Assembly (NCBI RefSeq): GCF_035982055.1
Contig: NZ_CP108427.1
Span: 1,984,001 to 2,048,000, forward strand
Source of the DNA: Streptomyces sp. NBC_01288
GTDB taxonomy: Bacteria > Actinomycetota > Actinomycetes > Streptomycetales > Streptomycetaceae
DNA: 64,000 nt
Reading direction: 5' to 3'
Shown: positions 25,889 to 33,873 of the stretch, piece by piece
Position numbering within the stretch: position 1 is the first letter of the stretch
How the letters are laid out: each line of letters begins with the position of its first letter
The notes under the pieces: model-generated
Databases searched by the model: none
Told to the model about the DNA's origin: nothing
The model's input: only the letters and a program-made list of their open reading frames with translations
Program-made: the position numbers and the translations under genes

Positions 25889-27237
25889 CGGGCGAGGGGT
25901 ACGGCTCCGGTCGTACTCCCGGCCTCTTCGCGGGCCCGGCCGAGGTGGTGGAAGACCAGGTTCAGCGCCACCGCGGCCACGCAGCCCGTGGAGATGCCCG
26001 AGTCGAGGACGATCCGGACGGTCTGCGGGAACGCGTGGTAGAAGTCCGGCGCCGTGATCGGGATGATGCCGACCGCCAACGAGACCGCCACGATCAGGAT
26101 GTTGTCGTCCCGGTCCAGGCCCGCCTTGACGAGGGTCTGGATGCCGCTCGCGGCGACCGAGCCGAACAGGACGACACCCGCTCCACCCAGCACCGGGCGC
26201 GGTACGACGGCGATGAGCGACGCGGCCATCGGACACAGCCCCATCAGCACCAGGAAGCCGCCGCCGGTGGCGACGACGTACCGGCTGCGGATGCGGGTCA
26301 TGGCGACCAGGCCGATGTTCTGGGCGAAGGCGCTGCACATGAAGCCGTTGAAGAGGGGGCTGAGGGCCGAGCCGAGAGTGTCGGCGCGCAGGCCGGCGGC
26401 GATGGTCCGTTCGTCGGCGGGGCGGTCGACGATCTCGCCCAACGCCAGCATGTCCGCGGTGGATTCGGTCATCGAGACCACCATCACCACGCACATCGAG
26501 ACGATCGCGGCGACCTGGAACTGCGGTGCGCCGAAGTGGAAGGGGCTCGGGAAGCCGACCACGTCCGCGTCCGCGACGGGGCTGAAGTCCGTTGCGCCGA
26601 ACGGGATCGCGAGCAGCGTGCCGATCAACAGGCCGAGCAGGACGGCTATTTGCTTGACGAAGCCGCGGGTGAAGCGGCGGAGGACCAGGACGATGACGAG
26701 TGTCGCCGCCGCCAGGCCGAGGTACGTGCGCGAGCCGTAGTCGTGTGCCGAGGGGTCCGGTCCCTGCGCCCAGCCGAAGGCAACGGGCAGCAGGGACACG
26801 CCTATCAGCGTTATCACGGTGCCGGTGACGACCGGCGGGAAGAAGCGGACCGCCTTGCTGAAGAAGGGGGCGGCGAGGAAGCCGAGGAGTCCGGCGACGA
26901 TCACCGCGCCGAAGATGACGGGCAGCGCGTCGGACTTGTCCTTGGTGGAGGCGACGATCGCGGTCATCGGGGCGACTCCGGCGAAGGTGACGCCGTTGAC
27001 GAAGGGCAGCCGGGCGCCGATCTTCCAGACGCCGATGGTCTGGAGGAAGGTCGCGAGGCCCGCGGTGAAGAGGCAGGCGCCGGTGAGGAAGGTGAGTTCG
27101 GTGCCGGAGAGGCCGACGGCCGCACCGACGATCAGCGGCGGGGCGACGACTCCCGCGTACATGGCGGCCACGTGTTGCAGGCCCGTGGTGGCCATCTTGA
27201 GTGCGGGGAGTTTCTCGTCGACGGGGTGGGTAGTCAC
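25873..27237 (-). CDS. NCS2-family nucleobase:cation symporter (xanthine/uracil type)
   Basis: 454 residues with about 12-14 membrane segments. PFVNGVTFAGVAPMTAI near residue 80 and SMTESTADMLALGEIVDRPADE near 255 include the TES substrate motif of NCS2 permeases, and GGAGVVLFGSVAASGIQTL is the conserved late motif. Import of xanthine, urate or uracil by proton or sodium symport is expected. Placement after the deaminase and urate operon on the same strand favours a purine. GTG at 27237 follows GGAGGA. Its 3' end overlaps the convergent chitosanase gene by 16 bp. Confidence 0.93.
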   Translation of the reverse strand: MTTHPVDEKLPALKMATTGLQHVAAMYAGVVAPPLIVGAAVGLSGTELTFLTGACLFTAGLATFLQTIGVWKIGARLPFVNGVTFAGVAPMTAIVASTKDKSDALPVIFGAVIVAGLLGFLAAPFFSKAVRFFPPVVTGTVITLIGVSLLPVAFGWAQGPDPSAHDYGSRTYLGLAAATLVIVLVLRRFTRGFVKQIAVLLGLLIGTLLAIPFGATDFSPVADADVVGFPSPFHFGAPQFQVAAIVSMCVVMVVSMTESTADMLALGEIVDRPADERTIAAGLRADTLGSALSPLFNGFMCSAFAQNIGLVAMTRIRSRYVVATGGGFLVLMGLCPMAASLIAVVPRPVLGGAGVVLFGSVAASGIQTLVKAGLDRDDNILIVAVSLAVGIIPITAPDFYHAFPQTVRIVLDSGISTGCVAAVALNLVFHHLGRAREEAGSTTGAVPLARQPIS

Positions 27238-27466
27238 GGCGGTTCCTCCGGGTCAGCTAACACGTCGGCTCTGACGTGGGTTTCATGGAGGTGGTGCGCG
27301 GTCGTGCGGGACCGAGGGACGGAACCCAACAAAAGGGGTAGATAAGGCCGTTCCGGGGCGCACACATCCATGCACGCCCCGGCCACGGCCACCGGCCGAG
27401 GGCCGTCCCCCTCAACCGGAGATCTTCAACTCAGCGACGCCGTACGGCGCTTCATGCCGAGCGTGG

Positions 27467-28846
27467 TCAGCCCTGCGCGGCGATCCGCGCCAGTCGCCGG
27501 GCCTCTTCCCGCGTGGAGCGGGCGATCGTGTCCTCGTCGACGTGCAACAGCCGGTTGTCCTCGACGATCTGACGACCGTTCACGAACGACGCGGTGACCG
27601 GGGCCGCCGCGCCGAAGACCAGCGCGGTCACCGGGTCGGCGATCGAGGCGTGCGCGAGGGTGTCCAGGTTCCACAGCACCAGGTCGGCCAGCTTGCCCGG
27701 CTCCAGGGAACCGATCTCCCCTGCGCGGCCCAGCACTTGGGCGCCGCCGTACGTTCCGAGGCGCAGCGCCTGGCGGGCGTTGAGGGCCGCTTCGCGGTGG
27801 GCGCCGAGGCGGTTGATGAGGAGCGCGTTGCGCAGCTCGGTGTGGAGTTCGCCGGACTCGTTCGAGGCGGTGCCGTCGACGCCGAGGCCGACCGGGACAC
27901 CGGCGGCGAGCATGTCGGGGACGCGGGCGATACCGGCGGCGAGGCGGGCGTTGGAGGAAGGACAGTGGGCGACACCCGTCTTCGTGCGGGCGAAGGCGGC
28001 GATGTCGGAGTCGTTCATGTGGACGCAGTGCGCCATCCACACGTCCTCGCCGAGCCAGCCGGTGGACTCGAAGTAGTCGGTCGGGCCCATGCCGAACAGC
28101 TCCTTGCAGAACTGCTCCTCCTCGACCGTCTCCGAGCCGTGCGTGTGCAGCCGCACCCCGAGCCGACGCGCCAACTCGGCGCCCTGCTTCAGGAGTTCGG
28201 TCGACACGGAGAACGGCGAGCAGGGGGCCACCGCCACCTGGGTCATCGCGTCGAAGGAGGCGTCGTGGTGCTCCCGTACCGTCGCCTCGGTCGCGGCGAG
28301 GGCACCCTCCAGGGTCTCGACGGCGAAGTCCGGAGGCAGCCCGCCGTCCTTCTCGCTGCGGTCCATGGAGCCGCGGGCCAGCGTGAAGCGGACACCCATC
28401 TCGCGGGCGGCGCCGATGATCGCGCCGGAGAGGTCGCCGGAGCCCTTCGGGAAGACGTAGTGGTGGTCCATCGCGGTGGTGACACCACCGCGGGCCATCA
28501 TCGCGAGGGAACCCTGCGCGGCGGCACGGACCATCGGCTCGTCGATGCGCGCCCAGGTCGGGTACAGCGCGACGAGCCAGTTGAACAGGTTGTGGTCGGT
28601 GGCCAGGCCCCGAGTGATCCACTGGTAGAAGTGGTGGTGGGTGTTGACCAGGCCGGGGGTCACCAGGTGGCCCGACGCGTCGATACGGCGTACGACGTTC
28701 TCCAGGCCCTCGGGCGCCCTGCCCGCGCCGAGGGACTCGATGCGGTTGCCGGCGACGACGAGGTAACCGGTGGCGTACTCCGTGTCGTTGGCGTCGACGG
28801 TCGCGATCGAACAGTTCTCGATGACGATGCGCTGAACTGCCGCCAT
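27467..28846 (-). CDS. 8-oxoguanine deaminase-like amidohydrolase
   Basis: 459 residues of the cytosine/guanine deaminase amidohydrolase group. Metal ligands are visible: VNTHHHFYQW near residue 68 (HxH), LHTHGSE near 237, MAHCVHMND near 272 and GLGVDGTASNES near 325. Overall similarity is to the 8-oxoguanine deaminase/hydroxyatrazine hydrolase branch rather than guanase proper. It would convert 8-oxoguanine to urate, feeding the adjacent uricase operon. Assignment to that substrate is by family and context. Confidence 0.85.
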   Translation of the reverse strand: MAAVQRIVIENCSIATVDANDTEYATGYLVVAGNRIESLGAGRAPEGLENVVRRIDASGHLVTPGLVNTHHHFYQWITRGLATDHNLFNWLVALYPTWARIDEPMVRAAAQGSLAMMARGGVTTAMDHHYVFPKGSGDLSGAIIGAAREMGVRFTLARGSMDRSEKDGGLPPDFAVETLEGALAATEATVREHHDASFDAMTQVAVAPCSPFSVSTELLKQGAELARRLGVRLHTHGSETVEEEQFCKELFGMGPTDYFESTGWLGEDVWMAHCVHMNDSDIAAFARTKTGVAHCPSSNARLAAGIARVPDMLAAGVPVGLGVDGTASNESGELHTELRNALLINRLGAHREAALNARQALRLGTYGGAQVLGRAGEIGSLEPGKLADLVLWNLDTLAHASIADPVTALVFGAAAPVTASFVNGRQIVEDNRLLHVDEDTIARSTREEARRLARIAAQG

Positions 28847-28980
28847 GGTTCGTCCTATTCACTGTGTGGAACGGGCACGGCAGGACCCGGGGATTTGAGT
28901 ACCGCGGCCCGCACGGGACGGGCGGGCCACGGGTGCCGCAGGCGAACCGGCCGAAAGGGCGCCGGTCCAGAGGAAGTTGC

Positions 28981-29904
28981 TCAGAGGTTGGTGAGATCCA
29001 CCGGGATCTTCGGCTCGCAGCCGTCCCGCAGGATCGTCGCCTCGATCAGCCCGTAGGGCCGGTCAGCGGCGAAGTACACCTCGTTGTCGTTCTTCAGCCC
29101 GAACGGCTCCAGGTCCACAAGGAAATGGTGCTTGTTGGGGAGGGAGAAGCGGACCTCGTCTATCTCGCTGCGGTTGTTGATGATCCGCGAACCCATTTGG
29201 TACAGGGTCTGCTGGAGCGACAGCGAGTACGTCTCCGCGAAGGCCTGGAGCATGTGCTTCCTCACCTGCTCGTAGGACTTCTCCCAACTCGGCATCTTCT
29301 GCTCGTCGTCGGACCAGTTGAAGCGCCAGCGGGCGGAGACCTGGGTGGCCAGGATGCGGTCGTAGGCCTCGGGGAGGGTCGTGTACTTGTCCTTGACGTA
29401 GCCCCAGAACTCGGAGTTGGTCGAGTTCATCACGACGAGGTCCTTGAGGCCGGATATGACCTCCCACGACTCCCCGTCGTAGGTGATCTGGGTGACCCTG
29501 GTCTCCTGGCCCTTGCGGACGAAGGAGTGCTTGACCTCGTCGGCGCCGATGAACTGGGAGTTGGCGTCGGAGGTGTCGATCCGCTCCCAGGAGTACTCCT
29601 CGATGCGGATGCGCGCGGTCTTGATCGGCTCCTGGCTCGTCACGAAGTGCCGGGCGAGGTGGATGCCGAACTGCTCGGCGGACTCGATGCCGTGCTCCTT
29701 GGCGAACGCGTACACCGTGTTCTTCGTGGTGTCGGTCGGCAGCACGTTGGCGTTCGAGCCGGAGTAGTGGACCTCATCCATGTCGCCGCTCAGCGACACG
29801 GAGACGTTGAGGTCCTTGATGTGGTGGGTGGCGCCGTCCCGCGTGATCTTGACGACTCGGTTCTCGGCCTTGCCGTACTGGTTCTGGCCCAGGATCGTAG
29901 GCAT
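28981..29904 (-). CDS. uox: Uricase (urate oxidase)
   Basis: 307 residues of the cofactor-free urate oxidase fold. The catalytic Lys/Thr region lies in LGQNQYGKAENRVVKI and the T-rich LPTDTTKNTVYAFAKE. LKDLVVMNSTNSEFWGYVKDKYTTLPE is the uricase signature, and LPNKHHFLVDLEPFGLKNDNEVYFAADRPYG ends the second T-fold. It oxidises urate to 5-hydroxyisourate and peroxide; a catalase lies nearby. Last gene of the three-gene urate operon, 7 bp after HIU hydrolase. Confidence 0.96.
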   Translation of the reverse strand: MPTILGQNQYGKAENRVVKITRDGATHHIKDLNVSVSLSGDMDEVHYSGSNANVLPTDTTKNTVYAFAKEHGIESAEQFGIHLARHFVTSQEPIKTARIRIEEYSWERIDTSDANSQFIGADEVKHSFVRKGQETRVTQITYDGESWEVISGLKDLVVMNSTNSEFWGYVKDKYTTLPEAYDRILATQVSARWRFNWSDDEQKMPSWEKSYEQVRKHMLQAFAETYSLSLQQTLYQMGSRIINNRSEIDEVRFSLPNKHHFLVDLEPFGLKNDNEVYFAADRPYGLIEATILRDGCEPKIPVDLTNL

Positions 29905-29911
29905 GTGTCTG

Positions 29912-30313
29912 CTAGCTCCCTCGGTATACGGAGTAGCCGAACGGGTTGAGCAGCAGCGGTACGTGGTAGTGCTCGCCAGGCTTCACGGCGAAGGTGATCG
30001 CCACTTCCGGGAAGAACACTCCGGTCGTCGCATCGCTGTCCCGATTCGCGGGGGCGTCCTGCTGCGCATCGGCTTGCTTCTTTTCGAAATACGGCTCCAC
30101 GGCGAAGTCGAGCCGTACGTGTGTGGTGCCCTCCGGCAGCGCCGGGAGGTCCTTGCACCGGCCGTCCGCGTCGGTGGCGGAACCTCCGAGCGGCTGCCAC
30201 TCCCCCAACGGGCCGCTCCGGGCGGCGAGTTGGACGGCGACGCCCTCGGCGGGGCGGCCGACGCTGGTGTCCAGGATGTGCGTGGACACCGAGGCGGTGG
30301 TGCTGGTGCTCAT
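29912..30313 (-). CDS. 5-hydroxyisourate hydrolase
   Basis: 133 residues, transthyretin-like. THILDTSVGRPAEGVAVQL at the N-terminus supplies the first active-site His, HYHVPLLLNPFGYSVYRGS the second His, and the YRGS ending is diagnostic of HIU hydrolases. It converts 5-hydroxyisourate to OHCU in the cytoplasm. An insert near residues 80-95 (KKQADAQQDAPANRDSDA) is unusual for the family. Its ATG overlaps the upstream stop (ATGA). Confidence 0.94.
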   Translation of the reverse strand: MSTSTTASVSTHILDTSVGRPAEGVAVQLAARSGPLGEWQPLGGSATDADGRCKDLPALPEGTTHVRLDFAVEPYFEKKQADAQQDAPANRDSDATTGVFFPEVAITFAVKPGEHYHVPLLLNPFGYSVYRGS

Positions 30314-30828
30314 GCGCGGGCTTCCTCTTCGACGATGCGGGCGAGCCGGATACGGTTGATCTTGCCCAACTCGGTGCGGACGATCTCGCGTTCCCGCTCC
30401 GGCGAGTTGCCGATCCGTTCCCTGACCGCGTCGCGCATCTGCTCGCCGGTGCGGCCGGTGGCGCAGATCAGGAAGACATGGCCGAACCTCTCCTGGTACG
30501 CCAGGTTGAGGTCGAGCATCTCCGCCCTGAGGTCCTCGGAGGCGCCCGCCATGCCGCGCTGCTCGCGGGCGGAGGTGGGGTCGCCGGGCTTGGGCCGGCC
30601 GATCGGCGGGTGACCGGCCATCGCCTCGGCCAGGTCGTCGGCGGTCAGCTCCGCCATCGCGGAGTCGCTCGCGGCGTACAGGTCCTCGGATCCGGCGTAC
30701 GGACGGGCGGCGAGCAGCCGTCGCGCCCACGCCGTGGAGGCACATGCGTCGAGGAGCGCGACGAACGCCGCGTGCTCCTCCAGAACGTTGAACCGGACGA
30801 GCCCCGGCGGCATGGAAGTCGTAGTCAC
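30310..30828 (-). CDS. OHCU decarboxylase
   Basis: GTG at 30828 with GGAGG upstream gives 172 residues. FNVLEEHAAFVALLDACAS at the start, MAGHPPIGRP (active-site His) near residue 68, and FGHVFLICATGRTGEQMRDAVRERIGN are the 2-oxo-4-hydroxy-4-carboxy-5-ureidoimidazoline decarboxylase signature. It yields S-allantoin. First gene of the urate operon; its stop overlaps the HIU hydrolase start. Confidence 0.94.
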   Translation of the reverse strand: MTTTSMPPGLVRFNVLEEHAAFVALLDACASTAWARRLLAARPYAGSEDLYAASDSAMAELTADDLAEAMAGHPPIGRPKPGDPTSAREQRGMAGASEDLRAEMLDLNLAYQERFGHVFLICATGRTGEQMRDAVRERIGNSPEREREIVRTELGKINRIRLARIVEEEARA

Positions 30829-31186
30829 GGGAGCCTCCGTGGCCTTGTGCTGAACGGGCTGCCCAGTAGCTAACGCCCCACGGAACACCACGTCAACACT
30901 TTGTTGAAAATTCCGGGTAACAAAGCCGGGAAGTCCGCCCCGGGGGGGCGATCGCGGAGAGCACGACGACTCCCTGCGGGCGCATGCGGACGGAATCGAG
31001 GCAGCCGTTGCAGGCCGGACAGCGGCGGCGGGCACACCTGGCACGGCCGGGCACACCCCGGAAGCCGGAGGCCGAGAGGGCCGGACACACCCCGGAGGCC
31101 CCGGGCGAACACGTCACGGCGACCAGCACCCCGCCCAATCCACCTCACGCCCGCCCCGAACACGCACCCCGCAGCGCGAAGCCCGC
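30829..31186. promoter_or_regulatory. Urate-operon promoter region with GTCAAC-N5-GTTGAA operator
   Basis: No gene is seen in this 358-bp gap. GTCAAC-ACTTT-GTTGAA at 30892-30908 matches the palindrome found at allB and aceB. No paired TTCC-N7-GGAA site was found here, unlike the allantoin and glyoxylate promoters. The rest contains short degenerate direct repeats such as CACACCCCGGA, with no clear function. Confidence 0.5.
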
Positions 31187-31555
31187 TCAGGCGTCCTTCT
31201 CACGGTTCAGGTAGTTGTACACGGTGAACCGGCTGACCCCGAGGGCGCTCGCTACGGTCTCCACTCCGTGCCGGACCGAGAAGGCGCCGCGCGCCTCCAG
31301 TATCCGTACGACCTCCTGCTTGGCCTTGCGGTCGAGGTCCGCGAGGGGCTTGCCCTTCTTGCGTTCCATGGCGGCCAGGATGTGGTCCAGCGAGTCCGCG
31401 AGCTGCGGCAGGCGTACGGCGACCACGTCCGCGCCCTCCCAGGCGAGCACGACGTCGTCGGGGCCGGCCTCGTCGGGCGGGAGCATCTCGCCGCCCATGG
31501 CGTCGACCAGCGGCTTCACGGCCGTGATGAACGGCTCGTCCGCGATACCGGTCAC
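31187..31555 (-). CDS. Small HTH regulator of the urate and hyi region
   Basis: GTG at 31555 gives 122 residues. The C-terminal GVETVASALGVSRFTVYNYLNREK is a clear Fis/YheO-type helix-turn-helix. The N-terminal DEPFITAVKPLVDAMGGEMLPPDEAGPDDVVLAWEGADVVAVRLP is a small ordered domain of unknown ligand. It lies just upstream of the urate operon on the same strand and is coupled (GTGA overlap) to the preceding small gene. It could bind the TTCAAC-N5-GTTGAA sites; untested. Confidence 0.8.
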   Translation of the reverse strand: MTGIADEPFITAVKPLVDAMGGEMLPPDEAGPDDVVLAWEGADVVAVRLPQLADSLDHILAAMERKKGKPLADLDRKAKQEVVRILEARGAFSVRHGVETVASALGVSRFTVYNYLNREKDA

Positions 31556-31809
31556 CGGTCGCCCTCGCCGATCACGTTGAGCTGGAGCGAGACCCGGGTC
31601 GCACCGGCCTCCAGGGTCCTGCGCAGCAGCGCGTCGACGGCGGTGAGCACCGCGTCGGTACCACCCTCGGCCGTGTTGCCGAACGGCCCGACGTCCACGG
31701 CGTCCAGCTCCGCAGCCTCGATGACCTCCCGGGCCACCAGCGCATGCGCGGGCGCCTCGTCGAGATCGAAGGGCTCTGTCGTGAACTCCACTCGCAATCG
31801 CACGCGCAC
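31552..31809 (-). CDS. Small ferredoxin-like-fold protein, possibly thiamine-binding (MTH1187/YkoF type)
   Basis: 85 residues: MRVRLRVEFTTEPFDLDEAP, then VIEAAELDAVDVGPFGNTAEGGTDAVLTAVDALLRRTL and GATRVSLQLNVIGEGDR. The GxxxEG(x)DxVLxAV and GAxRVSxxL pattern recalls the PF01910-type thiamine-binding fold. Similarity is modest and the ligand uncertain. Its stop overlaps the GTG of the HTH regulator, so it may act as that regulator's sensor partner. Divergent from hyi. Confidence 0.6.
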   Translation of the reverse strand: MRVRLRVEFTTEPFDLDEAPAHALVAREVIEAAELDAVDVGPFGNTAEGGTDAVLTAVDALLRRTLEAGATRVSLQLNVIGEGDR

Positions 31810-31874
31810 AACCTAACGCGCGGTGCCGTTTTCCGCCGAGCCCCCTTGACAAGCCCCGACACCCGACGGCAATC

Positions 31875-31910
31875 TTCCATTAAGCAGAAACGAACTTCCG
31901 CAATACGGAA
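31875..31910 (+). promoter_or_regulatory. Paired TTCC-N7-GGAA operators upstream of hyi
   Basis: TTCCATTAAGCAGAA (31875-31889) and the perfect TTCCGCAATACGGAA (31896-31910) start 21 bp apart, the spacing also seen at aceB, gcl and the allR-proximal pair. They lie 42-77 bp upstream of the hyi start. Confidence 0.7.
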
Positions 31911-31951
31911 TTACGACACGGACTCTCGACACGGAAGGGAGCGCGGCCCCC

Positions 31952-32782
31952 ATGGGATTCGAAGACCAGCGCTTCAACGTCAACCTGTCGATCCTCTTCA
32001 CCGAACTCCCGCTCCTGGAGCGCCCCGCGGCCGCCGCCGCGGCCGGCTTCACCGCGGTCGAGCTGTGGTGGCCCTGGGTCGACTCCCCCACTCCCGAGCA
32101 GTCCCAACTGGACGCGCTCAAACGGGCGTTGGAGGACGCGGGCGTCCAGCTCACCGGCCTGAACTTCTACGCCGGACAGCTCCCCGGCCCCGACCGTGGC
32201 GCCCTGTCGATCCCCGGCGAGGAGTCGGAGAGGTTCCGCGCGAACATCGACGTGGCCGCCGACTTCGCCCACTCGCTCGGCGCTACGGCCCTCAACGCGC
32301 TCTACGGCAACCGCGTGGCCGGCGTCGACCCGGCCGAGCAGGACGCGCTCGCGCTGGAGAACCTGGTCCTCGCGGCCCGCGCCGCCGACCGGATCGGCGC
32401 GGTCCTGCTGATCGAGGCCCTGAACAAACCCGAGTCGCCGCTCTACCCGCTCGTCAGCGCGCCCGCCGCCGTGGATGTCGTCGACAGGGTCAACGCCGCG
32501 TCCGGCCTCGGCAACGCGCGCTTCCTCATGGACCTGTACCACCTGTCCATGAACGGCGAGGAACTCCCGTCCGTGATCGAGCAGTTCGCCGCGAAGACCG
32601 GCCATGTGCAGATCGCGGACAACCCGGGCCGTGGCGCCCCCGGCACCGGCACGCTCCAACTGGAGGATCTCCTCGACCAGTTGAGGAAGGCCGGTTACGA
32701 CGGCTGGGTGGGCCTGGAGTACAAGCCCGGCGACCGCCCGAGCGCCGAGGCCTTCGACTGGCTCCCGCACGCAGCGCGCTGA
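31952..32782 (+). CDS. hyi: Hydroxypyruvate isomerase
   Basis: 276 residues, TIM-barrel sugar-isomerase family. FTELPLLERPAAAAAAGFTAVELWWPW at the start, LLIEALNKPESPLYPL near residue 153 (metal Glu) and LMDLYHLSMNGEEL, VGLEYKPGDRPSAEAFDWL are characteristic of Hyi. It interconverts hydroxypyruvate and tartronate semialdehyde. It is followed 38 bp later by glxR, forming an operon for glyoxylate-to-glycerate conversion with gcl. Operators upstream suggest AllR control. Confidence 0.93.
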   Translation: MGFEDQRFNVNLSILFTELPLLERPAAAAAAGFTAVELWWPWVDSPTPEQSQLDALKRALEDAGVQLTGLNFYAGQLPGPDRGALSIPGEESERFRANIDVAADFAHSLGATALNALYGNRVAGVDPAEQDALALENLVLAARAADRIGAVLLIEALNKPESPLYPLVSAPAAVDVVDRVNAASGLGNARFLMDLYHLSMNGEELPSVIEQFAAKTGHVQIADNPGRGAPGTGTLQLEDLLDQLRKAGYDGWVGLEYKPGDRPSAEAFDWLPHAAR

Positions 32783-32820
32783 ACTCCCCGACGCAGCAGA
32801 GCAGTTAGAGAGGCACCCGC

Positions 32821-33735
32821 ATGAGCAAGCTCGCAGACTCTTCCCACCCGACCCACCCGGCGGTTGCCTGGATCGGCCTCGGCATCATGGGCTCCCCCAT
32901 GTCCGAGAACCTGATCAAGGCGGGCTACAACGTCACCGGATTCACCCTGGAACAGGACAAGTTGGACCGCCTGACCGCCGCCGGCGGCACCGCGGCCGGC
33001 TCCATCGCCGAGGCCGTGCGGGACGCCGACGTGGTGATCACCATGGTCCCCGCGTCCCCGCAGGTCGAGGCCATCGCCTACGGCCCCGACGGCATCCTGG
33101 AGAACGCCCGCGCCGGCACCCTCCTGATCGACATGTCGTCGATCACCCCGCAGACCTCGGTCGACCTGGCAAAGGCCGCCGTAGAAAAGGGAATTCGGGT
33201 CCTGGACGCCCCCGTCTCCGGCGGTGAGGCCGGTGCGATCGAGGCCGTGCTGTCCATCATGGTCGGTGGCGGACAGTCCGACTTCGAGGAGGCCGAGCCG
33301 ATCTTCGACGCGCTCGGCCGGACCATCGTGCTGTGCGGTCCGCACGGCTCGGGCCAGACCGTGAAGGCCGCCAACCAGCTGATCGTCGCCGTGAACATCC
33401 AGGCGTGCGCGGAGGCCGTGGTCTTCCTGGAGAAGTCGGGGGTGGACCTCGCGGCCGCCCTCGACGTCCTCAACGGCGGGCTCGCGGGCTCCACCGTGCT
33501 GACGCGGAAGAAGGACAACTTCCTGAACCGCGACTTCAAGCCGGGCTTCCGGATCGACCTGCACCACAAGGACATGGGCATCGTCACGGACGCGGCGCGC
33601 AACGTCGGCGCCGCGCTGCCCGTGGGTGCGGTGGTGGCGCAGCTGGTCGCGAGCCTGCGTGCGCAGGGAGACGGCGGGCTCGACCACTCGGCGCTGCTGC
33701 GCGCCGTGGAACGCCTGTCGGGTGCGCGGCTCTAG
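32821..33735 (+). CDS. glxR: 2-hydroxy-3-oxopropionate (tartronate semialdehyde) reductase
   Basis: 304 residues of the beta-hydroxyacid dehydrogenase family. WIGLGIMGSPMSENLIKAGYNV is the NAD(P) motif. DAPVSGGEAGA supplies the substrate-binding signature, and GSGQTVKAANQLI contains the catalytic Lys. It reduces tartronate semialdehyde to D-glycerate, the last step of the Gcl route. Directly after hyi in the same operon; a GAGGCA site precedes the ATG. Confidence 0.94.
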   Translation: MSKLADSSHPTHPAVAWIGLGIMGSPMSENLIKAGYNVTGFTLEQDKLDRLTAAGGTAAGSIAEAVRDADVVITMVPASPQVEAIAYGPDGILENARAGTLLIDMSSITPQTSVDLAKAAVEKGIRVLDAPVSGGEAGAIEAVLSIMVGGGQSDFEEAEPIFDALGRTIVLCGPHGSGQTVKAANQLIVAVNIQACAEAVVFLEKSGVDLAAALDVLNGGLAGSTVLTRKKDNFLNRDFKPGFRIDLHHKDMGIVTDAARNVGAALPVGAVVAQLVASLRAQGDGGLDHSALLRAVERLSGARL

Positions 33736-33779
33736 CACTCTCTCCCCCCAGACCCCGGGCGGCGCCGTCGCTGACAACT

Positions 33780-33862
33780 GTCCTGTCGCGCCCAGGCGTT
33801 GGCGCCGCCCGGAACCATGCCCACCAGTTCAACGAATTCGACGAGTTCAACGAATCATCGAG
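33780..33862. repeat. Leader repeats upstream of catalase
   Basis: GTCCTGTCGCGCCCAG at 33780-33795 recurs exactly at 35631-35646 beyond the catalase gene. Just upstream of the catalase start, a 9-bp unit repeats: GTTCAACGA, ATTCGACGA, GTTCAACGA, ATCATCGAG (33827-33862). The latter could be a regulator site or a slipped-strand repeat. Confidence 0.6.
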
Positions 33863-33873
33863 GATTGCTCCCC

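Noticed and set aside
27238-27466. Purine riboswitch before the permease
   Set aside because: The gap shows no purine-riboswitch-like conserved loops, only a weak hairpin at 27353-27382.
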